Positions 35,319-46,646 of a stretch of DNA of 64,000 nt are shown piece after piece (the stretch's first letter is position 1; each line of letters starts with the position of its first letter). Location: positions 33,909,501-33,973,500 of the forward strand of contig NC_134150.1 of the NCBI RefSeq assembly GCF_033958435.1. Direction: 5' to 3'. The position numbers and the translations under genes are program-made. Under the pieces are notes generated by a model. That model was not told the origin of the DNA. It did not search any database and saw only the letters and a list, made by a program, of their open reading frames with translations. This DNA is from Carettochelys insculpta. Lineage: Eukaryota; Chordata; Testudines; Carettochelyidae.

Positions 35319-35412
35319 TTAGGGTGACCATATGGCCCATTTTGGCTGAAACAGTCCCTTTTTTAAGCCCTGTCCCAGTAGTCCTAAGTTTTTGGTAAAA
35401 AATGGGCATTTA
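35319..35412. repeat. Fragment of a GGGTGACCATATG-type repeat
   Basis: 'attagggtgaccatatggcc', 'gaaacagtccctttttt' and 'aaaaatgggcatttatcctg' follow the pattern of a widespread reptile short repeat that begins GGGTGACCA(G/T)ATG. The expected inverted right end is missing. Confidence 0.4.
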
Positions 35413-35650
35413 TCCTGTTTGCCAAAAAGGTGGGATGTGGAGGAATGAGGGGCACAGTAGGGGGACGCAAAGTTTGGACCGAGCATGGGCAGGGTTCCAC
35501 TGAGCAGTGATGACAGCCCCAGTTAACTGCAGGAGGCAGGCCCTGTGTAGGTGAGCACAGAAGCCAGGCCCACATGTTGAGGGAGTAGGGGGCCCTTGGG
35601 CCATTCCTGTGAGGGAAGGTATCGAGGGGCATTTGAGCTAAACACTCTCT

Positions 35651-36103
35651 GGCTACAGTTAACACTACTGAGTTTTGCTGACAAGACCCTGGTTTTGTTG
35701 ACAAAACTGGTGGAACATTCACACACAAGATGTCTTTTGTCGACAGTTTGTGGACAAAACTCAGCACTTTCCCCGACAGTGTTTTACCTCTCAGTCACAA
35801 GGCATAACAGTGCTCTTGACAGAGTCTGTTGATAAAAAAGCAGTGTGGATGCTCAGGCGGGGGGTGAGGGGGGCTCTTCTGCCAACACACAGAGCATCCA
35901 GAACAATGGGCAACCCTGTCTATGCTTCTGGGTGCCTGTTTTGTTGAGAGAGCAGCCAGGCAGTCTAGCTGGTCTATTGACAGAGCAGAATGCTCTGCTG
36001 ATTGCCTTATGTGTGTGGCCACACTCTGTCGACAGAAGTTTTGTTGGGAAATCTCTTTCAACAGTGACGTCTCTCGACAGATAGCTGTTGTGTAGCCATA
36101 GCC
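35651..36103. mobile_element. Family E short transposon (453 bp)
   Basis: Starts GGCTACAGTTAACACTACTG and ends TTGTGTAGCCATAGCC, a degenerate inverted repeat with flanking triplets TCT and TCG. The interior is rich in TGTCGACA and 'ttgttgacaaaa' blocks, including the perfect palindrome TCTGTCGACAGA at 36025-36036. 'agcatccagaacaatgggca' and 'gtgtgtggccacactctgtc' are shared with the element at 46647. Overlapping frames on both strands (up to 131 codons) are not transposase-like. Confidence 0.68.
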
Positions 36104-37759
36104 TCGGTGTCTCATTTTCCCTTAGGGAAATACGGTCACAGTTGTATAACCCCACTGAGAAGGGAGCAAAGCTTTTCTGTAGACCTAACTCTAAAGAGAA
36201 CCTTGTTTGGGGTGCCTTTGGGTAGGTGCCATCTGGGCTGTCTGTCATGCTGGTTCAGACCATGCTGAAGGCCACATTGCTGGACTTTTAGTCATGTTAA
36301 CAAAGCAATACTAATGTGGGCATGCCTACTTGTGCTGCACAGATGGTATTCAGATTGCACTATAGACCTACCCTTTGTGCATGCATGCTCATGCACAGTT
36401 TATATAATCTGTGATTAGTGATATCAGATTATATTAATACCATACCTAAAATGTACTCCCTGCACATCCCTTTATATTCATTCAGCAATGTGCTACCCCT
36501 GCCCCCTTTTTTTACTTTTTTTGGCCTAGTTTGCTTCTCTCCTCATTCTGTTGTATCCATTCCTGTAAAGGAAAAAAAATGTGAAAGACAGGACCCACAA
36601 AGCAAAAATGATGGGTCTAATTTGTGGCCAAATAGCTTTGACATAGTCTCTATGTTTCTTTCAATTTATAAAAGACTTTGCTGTTTTTCTTTAATCTTTT
36701 CATTTTAGAGCACAGTGTTAATGCAATAAATCTTACTGCACCATTCTCTGTGACAATTTTAACTTTCTCATAAAGCTCCCAATTTTTAACTTCATTATAA
36801 ACTTCTGTTTTATTGCATAACATGCAGTGCTTTGTTTTAATGCTGAGACAACGCAGTTTCCTGAGAATACCTGTAGAAAAAGGATGAGGTTATAATGCAT
36901 CATCTGTGTAATTCACAAGAGCAATAAAATAATTGGAAGAGTCAGTAGGGATGATAATTGTAAAGGAAGGAGTCAGATGATTTATTTGTAGAAACACCAA
37001 GTTTATGCATATTTTTCTACTCAGAGAGGGTATGAAGCCATTCCACCAAAAGAGTTGTTCTATTGGCTTCACTGGGAGTTGGATTAGGTTGACAAATATA
37101 GCTCAGGTACTAGAAGCAAAAGTTATTTGATTTTTCTTTGGTGTTTAAGGACTTTTACTCCTCTAGTCCCTGGATTTTGTTAGGCTGGGCACCAAAGCTG
37201 GCTGTGAATTTTCTGTAGAAATATCTTTTTCAGTGGAACCCCCGTTTGCACAAAATTGAAAATTTTCCTTGATGGCCTATTGCAAAATTTTAACTGAAAA
37301 GTTTCATTTGGGGGCAGTTTTATTGAACTAAATCAAAATGTTGAATTTCAAGTCAGTTTGATGTTAACCTGCATTGCCTCTGCTCCTCTGATGTCTTTTA
37401 CCTCCATTTCCCATCACAGACTGGCTCCATCCATGAAGTACTGAAGTATTCCTTATGGTTAAACTGATGTGGTGCAGGATAGGAGTAACATGATCATGGT
37501 TCACTGTTCAAGATTCAGGAAAGAAACAAATTTCAGATTATTGGAATTTCTTGCAGGACAAAAATTCCAGTTTTCAACCAGTTGTGCAGGCTTTCACTCT
37601 CTAATCTGCTCCCACCAAAGGCACATAGATTTGCCAGTTTTGAAGGGGCAAAACAGTGTCACTATCACTAAGTATACGGAAGTTGGCCCATTTCCAATGT
37701 GCTCTCATTCTTCACTAGCTCCTGTCCTGAGAGTCTTTCCAACACCTTCACAAGTGATA
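36104..37759. other. Unique AT-rich interval
   Basis: No repeat or exon recognised. Confidence 0.4.
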
Positions 37760-38166
37760 ACCAAAGAGTCAAAAAGAAGAATATTGGCGTATGAGCAGAG
37801 CTGTTACAGAAAGATCCTGAGAAGAAGGATGGATGCAGAAGGTAACCAACAAGGAATTATATAGGAAGATACAGCTGAAAGGAGGTTATACAATGGAAGT
37901 TACAGCTATCCGGGCATATTTGCAGAATGAATGACAAATGAAAAATCAAGAGCCTAGTATTCAGCACAATGGACGGTTCGATAGGAGAGGCAGACCTCAC
38001 AGAGAATACGTAGATGGTATAGTAGATTGGTGTGGAGCTAGTCTACAGAAACTAAGCCATTCTGCACTGGACAGGGAAAGATGGAAGGAAATAGTGAGAA
38101 AGGCATCAGACACCAATGGGCTCTGAGCCCATGGTCATTGTTGATGATGATGATGGTGATGGTGAC
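37760..38166 (+). pseudogene. Non-LTR retrotransposon ORF2 C-terminal fragment with GATGAT tail
   Basis: Two short frames carry the post-reverse-transcriptase region common to several LINE clades: 'KRRILAYEQSCYRKILRRR' (37769-37864) and, in another frame, 'RRGRPHREYVDGIVDWCGAS' followed by 'ALDRERWKEIVRKASDTNGL' (37938-38126). The R-G-R-P ... W ... DR..W...V..A pattern is diagnostic. The join between them is broken by stops and a frame change. The sequence ends in a (GATGAT)n stretch at 38140-38166, as expected of a LINE 3' simple-repeat tail. Clade not assigned (RTE, L2 or a relative); it is neither CR1 nor the clade at 51596. Confidence 0.7.
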
Positions 38167-38228
38167 TTGGACTGACTGCTAAAAATTTGCTCAGGTTTGT
38201 GCAACGCTATTCAGTGCAGCTTCTAGAG

Positions 38229-38550
38229 CAGGGTCAGCAACCTTTCTGATGTGGGGTGCTGATGTTTGACCTTTTGACCTCAAAATATGGTCTATGTGCT
38301 AGTGATACTTTTTAAATTCCCTAACAGTCTTACAACAGCTTCATTAATAAATAAAGATGCAGAACTTTACCTTTTAAGTGGTGGTTGGTAGAATTAGCTG
38401 TTCTTTTGTTAATCCGCAGGCAGCAATGCTTTGAGCAAACTCCCAGCTACATGGGGCAGAAGGGGTGGGGCTGAGCTCCTGCCTCGAGTACAGATGAAAA
38501 TCAGCTTGTGTGCTACTCTTGGCACTTGCGCCAGGGGTTGCTGACCCCTG
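38229..38550. mobile_element. hAT-type short element (322 bp) with 8-bp target duplication
   Basis: Starts CAGGGTCAGCAACCTTTCTG and ends CCAGGGGTTGCTGACCCCTG, inverted to each other. It is flanked by TTCTAGAG (38221-38228) and ATCTAGAG (38551-38558), a 7/8 match. The CAGGGGTTGGCAACC end is a familiar hAT terminus. The interior has no transposase frame. Confidence 0.85.
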
Positions 38551-38558
38551 ATCTAGAG

Positions 38559-39734
38559 TAATGAATGTATGTGCTTCAGAAACCAGACACCCAGATTTAT
38601 GTACGGGTCATGTAAGTACAGGGGATAGCTTGCTGGAAACCTACGTGTTGGGTGGATACACACAGCCTGCAGAAGTAGGATTACATCTTGGCACTTCATC
38701 ACCAAAACCACACATCTCTGCTGCTTGAACTAAAAGAGAATTTCCATTGTGTGTCATCAGGAACAGGGCTTTGATCCAGTGTGGGCCAGCAGAAACTTGA
38801 TTGTTCGCTGTCATTCACTCACATGCATCCACATACACAGTCAAAGCCAATGCCTTACAAAAGCATCATATGAGCACCTAGTCACATCTGAGACTAGGCA
38901 TCAAGTCTGCTCATATACCTCTGATTTACCCCCAGCGTCGTGGGCTGTGTCTGAAGGTAGTTTGAAGTGCGTTTCATCACTTACCCTTCTCCCATATTGA
39001 TAATATCTTCTCACTGTCTCTTGCTGATCATCTCAGCTGTCACTGCTCATGTGCATGTACACGTTTGAGCCGAACATTATTACTACAGGCAATTTGTGCG
39101 GAGTGGGTCACTACAAGATGTAGGTGAAGCATTTAGAGCTTTTTGGTGAACACGAATTCTTCCCTCCCTGGAATAGCCACTCTCACTGAAAGCTACATTG
39201 CAAATGTGCACCAGTTTGAGGTGTAGTATATTTTACTGTTTTGGGGTAAGTTTGGGGGCCTTTTCCTTCTTCATACATTTTGCCTAGAGGGGGCTGGTCA
39301 GATCCTAATTTTTTGGAAATGGTTTGGATTTGATTGTCACAAACCAAGTCCACATGTACCATTGCACACACACCCCCCCAATTTATTTGCATACTGCTGT
39401 ATAGGCATATATAAATAAGAGATTATATGCATATACTGTATGTCTCCAGTCAAACCAGCTATGAACACAGAATTCCAGCTTTGCTGCTGAAAATACAAGT
39501 GTACATGCACACAGATTGGACAAAGACTCCAGTTTCTGAAAATGTGTGAGATCTTACTTGTCCCCTTTTACAATTCCTTCTTTCTAACTCTGATCAGGTC
39601 ATCTAGGAAGCCACCAGAGTCTTTGAAGAGTCATTGGGGAAGGAGAAAAAGAAATATCTGTCTCATAAAAGTCTGATCATGGTACTGTTGTATTATCACT
39701 GGCTTCTTTCTACAAGTTCTGGAGCCTATGGGTC
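38559..39734. other. Unique interval
   Basis: Nothing recognised besides a small C run at 39372-39379. Confidence 0.4.
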
Positions 39735-39825
39735 AGATTTAATGAGGTAAATCAGTGTAACTCCAGTGAAGTTAATAGAACTGCATCAATTTATACCAGA
39801 TGCGGGTTTGGCCCTATAATCCTAC
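39735..39825. repeat. Ancient interspersed repeat fragment ('GTGTAACTCCAGTGAAGT' type)
   Basis: 'aaatcagtgtaactccagtg', 'aagttaatagaactgcatca' and 'atttataccagatgcggg' follow a common old vertebrate repeat in which 'TTACACCRGTGTAAATC' flanks 'ACTGAAGTCAATGG'. Related fragments are at 59022-59100 and 59925-60022. Confidence 0.45.
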
Positions 39826-40659
39826 ATCTGTCATCCTAGATTTTTATACCCCTCCACAATGGCTAGGAAGTGCTCGCTCTGTGTTACAAGGGACTTAGCC
39901 TATGCTTGTTTTTTTTCGGATGTGCCCACAACTGAAATATAACCAGCTTCTCCAATTCTCTGTTCTCGTTCTCTGTGAGTGTGAGGTTTGGAGATTGAAG
40001 CTGGTTAATTCAGTGGTAAATGTGGTCTTCTGGGACATCTGAGGGTTATGTCACTTTTATAAAAATCTCTTTCATCTTGAATCAAAAGAAGTGGGGTGGG
40101 TTTTTAGCATTTTAACTGTGTGGCTTTTACAAATTAAAAATCCACTTGAAATTGGTTATACAATATCGGCTTGTGTTTCTCTAAGGCTGATGGGACCACC
40201 TTTGACTCTAAGCTGTTTTTTCTAGCAGATCATCAGGAAAAATTCTGGTAACAAACAGCTGGGGAAAGCTAGAGGGAGCTTTTGAAATAAGAACTGGGCA
40301 TTTTTCTCTATTTTGAGAGCCTTGGCTCTCGTTTATTAAAAACAGCAGCTAGTGCACTGACTGTGCCTCATTGTCAGTGAACTTTATACTGAAAAAAGTA
40401 GTGGAACTGAATGAATTTTAATCTGTTTTGTAACTAAAAATAATTCCACTTTTAAGCTTTCAGTATCTAGGGGATGATCTAACGACTATTGATTCAGTTG
40501 GAGTCTTTTCATGTTCTTTATTGGACTTTGGATCAAGTCCCTAGTTTGCGATTACTTTGCAGCTGTATTCATGTGTGTATGTACAGGGCCTGAGTCTAAT
40601 TGTCTGTTTTATACTGACATTGCACTAATGTAAATGCAGAATGCAACACAATAGGAAAT
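39826..40659. other. Unique interval
   Basis: Nothing recognised. Confidence 0.4.
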
Positions 40660-41923
40660 TATCAAAACAAAAAGCAGTCAAGTAGCACTTTAAAGACTAG
40701 CAAAATAGTGTATTAGGTGAGCTTTTGTGGGACAGACCCACTTCTTCAGACCATAGCCAGACCAGAACAGACTCAATATTTAAGGCACAGAGAACCAAAA
40801 ACAGTAAGCAAGGAGGACAAATCAGAAAAAGATAATCAAGGTGAGCAAATCAGAGGGCGGAGGGGTGGGGGGGAAGATCAAGAATTAGACTGAGCCAAGT
40901 ATGCAGACGAGCCCCTATAAGCTGTGTCTACACGTGCACGCTACTTCGAAGTAGCGGCACTAACTTCGAAATAGCGCCCGTCGCGGCTACACGCGTCGGG
41001 CGCTATTTCGAAGTTAACTTCGACGTTAGGCGGCGAGACGTTGAAGTCGCTAACCTCATGAGGGGATCGGAATAGCGCCCTACTTCGACGTTCAACGTCG
41101 AAGTAGGGACCATGTAGACGATCCACATCCCGCAACTTCGAAATTGTGGGGTCCTCCATGGCAGCCATCAGCTGGGGGGTTGAGAGACGCTGTCTCTCCA
41201 GCCCCTGCGGGGCTTTATGGTCACCGTGTGCAGCAGCCCTTAGCCCAGGGCTTCTGGCTGCTGCTGCTGCAGCGGGGGAATCATGCTGCATGCACAGGGT
41301 CTGCAACTCGTTGTCAGCTCTGTGGATCTTGTGCTGTTTAGTGCAAGTGTGTCTGGGAGGGGCCCTTTAAGGGAGCGGCTGGCTGTTGAGTCCGCCCTGT
41401 GACCCTGTCTGCAGCTGTGCCTGGCACCCTTATTTCGATGTGTGCTACTGTGGCGTGTAGACGTTCCCTCGCTGTGCCTATTTCGATGTGGTGCTGCGCA
41501 ACGTCGATGTTGAACATCGACGTTGCCAGCCCTGGAGGACGTGTAGACGTTATTCATCGAAATAGCCTATTTCGATGTCGCCACATCGAAATAGGCTACT
41601 TCGATGTAGGCTTCACGTGTAGATGTAGCCATAGTGAATTGTGATGGGAACTTTCTGAGTCACTATAGGGGCTTGTCTGCATACTTGGCTCAAACTAATT
41701 CTTGACCTTCCCCACCACCCCTCCGCTCTCTGATTTGCTCACCTTGATTATCTTTTTCTGATTTGTCCTCCTTGCTTACTGTTTTTGGTTCTCTGTGCCT
41801 TAAATATTGAGTCTGTTCTGGTCTGGCTATGGTCTGAAGAAGTGGGTCTGTCCCACGAAAGCTCACCTAATACACTATTTTGCTAGTCTTTAAAGTGCTA
41901 CTTGACTGCTTTTTGTTTTGATA
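40660..41923. repeat. Large inverted repeat: two 260-bp arms (Penelope-type ends) around a 30-nt loop, later split by a family A element
   Basis: The left arm is 40660-40919 and the right arm 41664-41923. By eye they are reverse complements over all 260 positions with about seven substitutions and no indel. The inner ends are 'gcccctata' and 'tataggggc'. Ignoring the family A insert (40920-41630) and its ATA duplication, the loop is only 30 nt (41634-41663). Outside the right arm the sequence continues 'gtgtatagactagcacggct', matching the Penelope-like terminus; outside the left arm there is no such match. The arms include 'gagctttcgtgggacagacc' and 'cacttcttcagacc', shared in altered form with the element at 18228. 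The Penelope assignment is an inference from those matches. Confidence 0.85.
40920..41630 (-). mobile_element. Family A short DNA transposon, full length copy 3 (711 bp)
   Basis: The first base is A where others have G (AGCTGTGTCTACACGTGCAC); it ends TTCACGTGTAGATGTAGCC and is flanked by ATA (40917-40919, 41631-41633). It is more diverged than copies 1, 2 and 4 (about 17 of 105 residues differ in the longer frame), yet both overlapping frames remain open (41240-41557 and 40941-41306). It entered exactly at the arm/loop junction of the large inverted repeat. Confidence 0.9.
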
Positions 41924-43504
41924 GTGTATAGACTAGCACGGCTTCCTCTCTGTTACTAAAAGAAAATTAAGCACTGTGTGTGCTTAGTGTGCTTGTGTAT
42001 GAGTGTGTGTGTGTGAGAGAGAGAGAGAGGGAGAAGCTAAGAGTAAGAAAGGGGAAAATACACAGCTAATGGAGACCAAGTTTGGGGTTATGAATACTTC
42101 AGGGTGTGGTTTGGGTAGAGCTGGCCAGGCACTTTTCAACCAAACATGTTCATTGGAAAATGTAAATTTATCAAAATGGTTTATGGGAAATTTTAGCTTT
42201 TGATGAATTTCTCATTTCAAAAACAATTTGTAAAGTTTTGAATTTTGCAAACAGTTTCAACATTTTCAAAATGAAAACTTCTGCTCTTTCAGTCCAAAAA
42301 GACTGGGCTTTTTTAAGCTGAAGCTAAAGTCTGCATCAAAATGTCAAGATCAAAGCAAAACATTTCAAAATCATGAAAAAAAGAACCTTTTGGTTGAGTG
42401 ACTTTTCTGTTTGAGACTGGAAATTTTTGCAAAATCTTGAAAAATGTCCGGGCCAAGGGAAACCATTCCTTAACCAGCTATAGTTCTGAGCCATCTACTC
42501 ATTCCTAGAGAGTAGTGCCAAAGTATGGTCTGGGTGTCCCTGGGATCCTGAGCTTTTTTCAAATCTCATCTGCTCAGGTAACTTGATTTTGATAGTTGTT
42601 TGCTTTACTGCCTGTAATATCTAATATTCCCTAAGTTAGATATATCTTCTCTCCCATTTATTTCCCATGATCATTTTGCAGAGAAATGTTAGGTCTTACA
42701 TCCCACCATTAACCATACCCAAATCAGGAGGGTTTATCAAAGATACTTAAGACACAATGTAATGTGAGGAGAATTAATCTGTTGTTGGCTATACCGAGTG
42801 TTGCGCATCTAACTCCCATGCCCCACCCTCAAAATTCCCCCCACCCCCACTACTGGAAGGAAGAAAAAAAAAGAATATTTCATTTATTCTTTTTATATGT
42901 AAATGAGACTTAAAATAATTGTTTGATAATGACATGCATTTTTTTATTTGGAAATATCGCTTGATGATAATTTATCCTGCAATTATTGTTGCTTAGTACT
43001 AGCCTTATAATTAAGGCCAAGAAGTGTTATTCATCACCTCATTAAATATTTTCTCTTTCAGGATGCCTGACTCTCTTTAACACAGCCAAGAGCTGATAAA
43101 GCCACTTGTATGCAGAGCTGGCTGCCTGCAGATCTTTGATCTTTTTTCCCCCTTCTTCAAGAATATGACTTTGTGAAGTGGTTGCTGCTGCAGTTTCAGT
43201 TTGTTGTTTTAAACATCTCAGTAGCTATAAATACTCATTCACTTTGATTTTCAATTGCCCTTGTAAGACAATTGGTTTTTTGTGAGTGCAGTCTCATTTA
43301 AATGTTGTATTCCCATTGAACAGATATAACTCCATCCTCATTCTCCCTTTTTATTTTATTTTGGAAAGTTAGATTTTAAAAAATCAATTCACTTTTTTAA
43401 AAGGAAGACAGCAGCTTCTGTAGATCACCTCTTGGGAAAGCAAAGAACTGAGAATGATATTTATTATAATGACTAACAACGCTTTTCACTGCTCTAATGT
43501 CTTT
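41924..43504. other. Unique interval with a GT/GA simple repeat
   Basis: The Penelope-like terminus continues to about 41960. A (GT)n(GA)n tract occupies 42002-42030. The rest is AT-rich with nothing recognised. Confidence 0.5.
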
Positions 43505-43620
43505 CATCTGATTTTATCAATGGGTAAACTGAGGCACGGAGTGACTTGTCCAAAGTCAAACAGTATGTCAGCAACAGAGGCCAGAGCAGAAATCTGCAGT
43601 CCTCTTTATTTCTAGGCTTT
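43505..43620 (-). repeat. Ancient MIR-like SINE fragment
   Basis: 'aatgggtaaactgaggcacg', 'gagtgacttgtccaaagtca' and 'aacagaggccagagcagaaa' follow the reverse complement of the MIR core and 3' region (GGTAAACTGAGGCACAGAG ... GACTTGCCCAAGGTCA ... CAGAGCCGGGAT). Confidence 0.6.
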
Positions 43621-44340
43621 AATTTATTTATTAGGTTTTCTATTGGAAATGGGGATGGTATAGATTAGAACAAAAATGGTCTTTCCTGCATACCTTCTGC
43701 TGTCTAAAATGTTAGTCACACTCCTGTAGCTATTCATCCCTCCTGAATACATAAGTTCACACAGAGTCAGTCCATGGGAGTCAATGACTACTGCATGTGG
43801 AAGTTGTTAGGGGCACAATTTAAAATATCTTAAGGGGGGCAGTTTCTTAGCAAGTCTGCTGCATCCACCCCCAAATATGAGGCCTCTTAAAACTGTCTGA
43901 GATTAAGCACTGAAAACTCTTATCCTTTCTGCAGTTTCACTTACATTGTCTTTGATGGAATTGCACCAGGGTGAATTGACCCAATATGCATGAGCTTAAA
44001 GGTGGGCAAATACATGTAGACCATTCAGAGAAGGGAGAAACTAGTTGATAGCAGGTTCCGCTTGTAGCGCCTGCAGCAATTTTGAAGAGTGCATTGACAA
44101 ATGGTGGACTGTCAACCAGTTGTGCTTTTCTGAGGATCCTGATGCTGGTCTTGCCTTCCCTTTACTTCTCACCTGGCTAGCTGTTTGATGAAACCCTGAA
44201 ATTTGCAGGTGGTAAACAGAATCATAAAAATGTAGGTCTGGAAGGGACCTTGAGATGTCATGCTCCTCACCTGTGCCAAGGTCAGGTAAGAATATGCTCT
44301 GCAGACGTACATCTATCCTAGTCATAACATGCAGACTGAC
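43621..44340. other. No clear feature
   Basis: 'gatggaattgcaccagggtg' near 43960 may be a scrap of the ancient repeat at 39735. At 44222-44260 'tcataaaaatgtaggtctgg aagggacctt' resembles a CR1 tail in style but is too short to call. Confidence 0.35.
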
Positions 44341-44625
44341 AGACTTGCTGGCCCCAGGCAAGGTTGTGGGGAGGGGGCTGCTCCACAATCCTGGAAGGGG
44401 CAGGGCTGGGAGCAACCAGCCCTCAGTGCCACCCAGAATACACCACAACCCCCCCCACCAGCCATCGCAGACCCCTGGAGTGTGCTGTGTGCTCTCCTGC
44501 AGCAATTTAAAGGGCCCGTGTCTCCAGATGCTGCTGTGGTAGCAACAGTGGTGGGAAAAGCTGGGAGCTCTGGGCCTTTTGAATCACTGAGCAACTACCC
44601 CCTTTACCCACCCTCTTCCACCAGC
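44341..44625 (+). repeat. Family G GC-rich interspersed repeat
   Basis: Contains 'gggggctgctccacaatcct', 'gggagcaaccagccctcagt', 'cctgcagcaatttaaagggc', GCTGCTG-type repeats, 'agctgggagctctgggcctt' and 'ttgaatcactgagcaactac', in the same order as the copy at 20095. Frames on both strands are not coding-like. Confidence 0.62.
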
Positions 44626-44830
44626 AGGCCTGTACATGAGTCAGGGTGAATCTGAGAGAGAAAATGATCACTTCCCACAGCTTCGTCAGCACAAAATCAT
44701 AATCTTCATTTTCCCCCTAGCAAATAATCTTGTCAGGCTTTGCTGTTTCTAATGTCAATTTGTGGATAAAACAGTTTTCAATTTAAAAGAGCTTATTTTT
44801 GTGGTCTATAAGCACCCCTGAAATCCATAT

Positions 44831-45245
44831 GTAACACCAACAGACTTGGGTTGTTGGCACCAGGGATAGAACCTGCAAGCATAGGGTCTGAAGCCCTGCA
44901 CTTTACCATGTAAGCAGAAGGCTAAGTGGCTCTCAGTTGAGGCTGTAGAGCAGAGACTTCACTCACTCCATATGAGGTCTCAGTGCCTCTGGGTATTATA
45001 TGCTTCCCTGGGCTGAGGAAGCACATCCTGAGCTTCTGAGACCTCCTTGCAGTTTTTCCAGCTAATGTACCAGTTGTAACACCAACAGACCCAGGTAGCC
45101 AGCAGTAGGGATAGAACCTGTGAACATAGAGTCTAAAGCTCTGCACTCTATCACAGGAGCTAAAGGACAGCTGGCTGCTGGGCAAGGCTGCAGAGCAGAG
45201 ACTTCACTCACCCCAGATGAGGTCTCAGTGCTTCTGGGTATTACA
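44831..45245 (-). repeat. Tandem pair of tRNA-like SINE units
   Basis: Two units begin 'gtaacaccaacagac' at 44831 and 45076 (offset 245 bp), each with about 170 bp of homology. On the minus strand each has a tRNA-like pattern: an A-box-like 'TAGCTCCTGTGATAGAGTGC' (around 45136-45157), a short stem with 7-nt loop in the anticodon position, and a B-box-like GGTTCTATCCC (near 45110-45120). Unit one has the same parts (GGTTCTATCCC near 44863-44873). 'gagcagagacttcactcac' and 'gaggtctcagtgc(c/t)tctggg' lie outside the tRNA-like part. Overall the units look like a tRNA-derived SINE head in tandem, not a working tRNA gene: the acceptor ends do not pair. Confidence 0.6.
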
Positions 45246-45324
45246 CATCCATCACAGCTGTTACTCATATTTGGTTGTCCATGTGTGCCTTGCACAGCCA
45301 GCGTATATGTAGCTGGGACTCAGG

Positions 45325-46034
45325 GGCTGCGTCTACACGTGCACGCTACTTCGAAGTAGCGGCAGTAACTTCGAAATAGCGCCCATCACGTCTACACGTG
45401 TTGGGCGCTATTTCGAAGTTGAAATCGACTTTAGGTGGCGAGACGTCGAAGTCGCTAACCCCATGAGCGGATGGGAATAGCGCCCTACTTCGACGTTCAA
45501 CATCGAAGTAGGGACGTGTAGACGATCCGCGTCCCGCAACATCGAAATAGCGGGGTCCTCCATGGCGGCCATCAGCTGGGGGGTTGAGAGATACTCTCTC
45601 TCCAGCCCTTGCGGGGCTCTGTGGTCACCGTGGGCAGCAGCCCTTAGCCCAGGGCTTCTGGCTGCTGCTGCTGCAGCTGGGGGTCCGTGCTGCATATACA
45701 GGGTCTGCAACTAGTTGTTGGCTCTGTGTATCTTGCACTGTTTAATGAAAGTGTGTCTGGGAGGGGCCCTTTAAGGGAGCGACTTGCTGTTGAGTCCGCC
45801 CCGTGACCCTGTCTGCAGCTGTGCCTGGCTCCCTTATTTCGATGTGTGCTACTTTGGCGTGTAGACGTTCCCTCGCTGTGCCTATTTCGATGTTGGGCTG
45901 AGCAACGTCGAAGTTGAACATCGACGTTGCCAGCCCTGGAGGACGTGTAGACGTTATTCATCGAAATAGCCTATTTCGATGTTGCAACATCGAAATAAGC
46001 TATTTCGAAGTTGGGTGCACGTGTAGACGTAGCC
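45325..46034 (-). mobile_element. Family A short DNA transposon, full length copy 4 (710 bp)
   Basis: Starts GGCTGCGTCTACACGTGCAC, ends GTGCACGTGTAGACGTAGCC and is flanked by AGG (45322-45324, 46035-46037). The 105-aa frame (45644-45961) differs from copy 1 at one residue and the 100-aa frame (45408-45710) at two. A young insertion; internal CpGs kept. Confidence 0.9.
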
Positions 46035-46646
46035 AGGGAGCATTAGCTTAACATGGAGAAGGAAAAAAAGAACACCCCCTAAACTGTATTTTTCACAATA
46101 TTTGATTAAACATACAATGATTATTTCTGACTCAGCTGTAGGTATGAATTTTTCAGCCAAACACCTTCTCCCCAGGACTGCCGTTGCCCCCTCTAAGAGT
46201 GCCCTCTCTGCCTCCATCCTCCTCTCTGTGCACCAGCAAATGCATTTCAGAAGGAGTGGTGTGCAAACAGTGTCCTTTGTGAATTCCTAAATGGACCATT
46301 GTGATCATCTGCTCTGACCTCTTGTATAATGCAGGACATAAAACTTCCCTACTATAATTCCTAGAGCAGATAATTTAGAACAACTTCTAATTTTGATTTA
46401 AAAATTGACAGTGACAGAGAATCTATTATAGCCCTGATAAATTGTTACATGATTAGTTACTCTCACCTTTAAAAATTTACTTCATATTTTCAGGCCGAAT
46501 ATTTCTTACTTTAGCTTCTAGCCAGTGGATCATGTTATACTTTTCTCTGCAAGATCGAAGAACACATTATTAAATATTTATCCATATGTAGGCAGTTATA
46601 GACAGCAATCAAGTCATCCGTTAAGCTTTTCTTTGCTAAATCCCTG
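46035..46646. other. No recognisable feature
   Basis: Around 46285-46480 'aatggaccattgtgatcatc tgctctgacc' has a LINE-like feel but gives no recognisable frame. Confidence 0.35.

Noticed and set aside
35384..36248. Several 100-131 codon frames around the family E element
   Set aside because: They overlap on both strands, span element boundaries and resemble no transposase.
45090..45165. A functional tRNA gene on the minus strand
   Set aside because: A- and B-box-like motifs are present, but the acceptor ends do not pair, the anticodon arm is irregular, and the sequence is duplicated as part of a longer unit. A SINE is the better reading.
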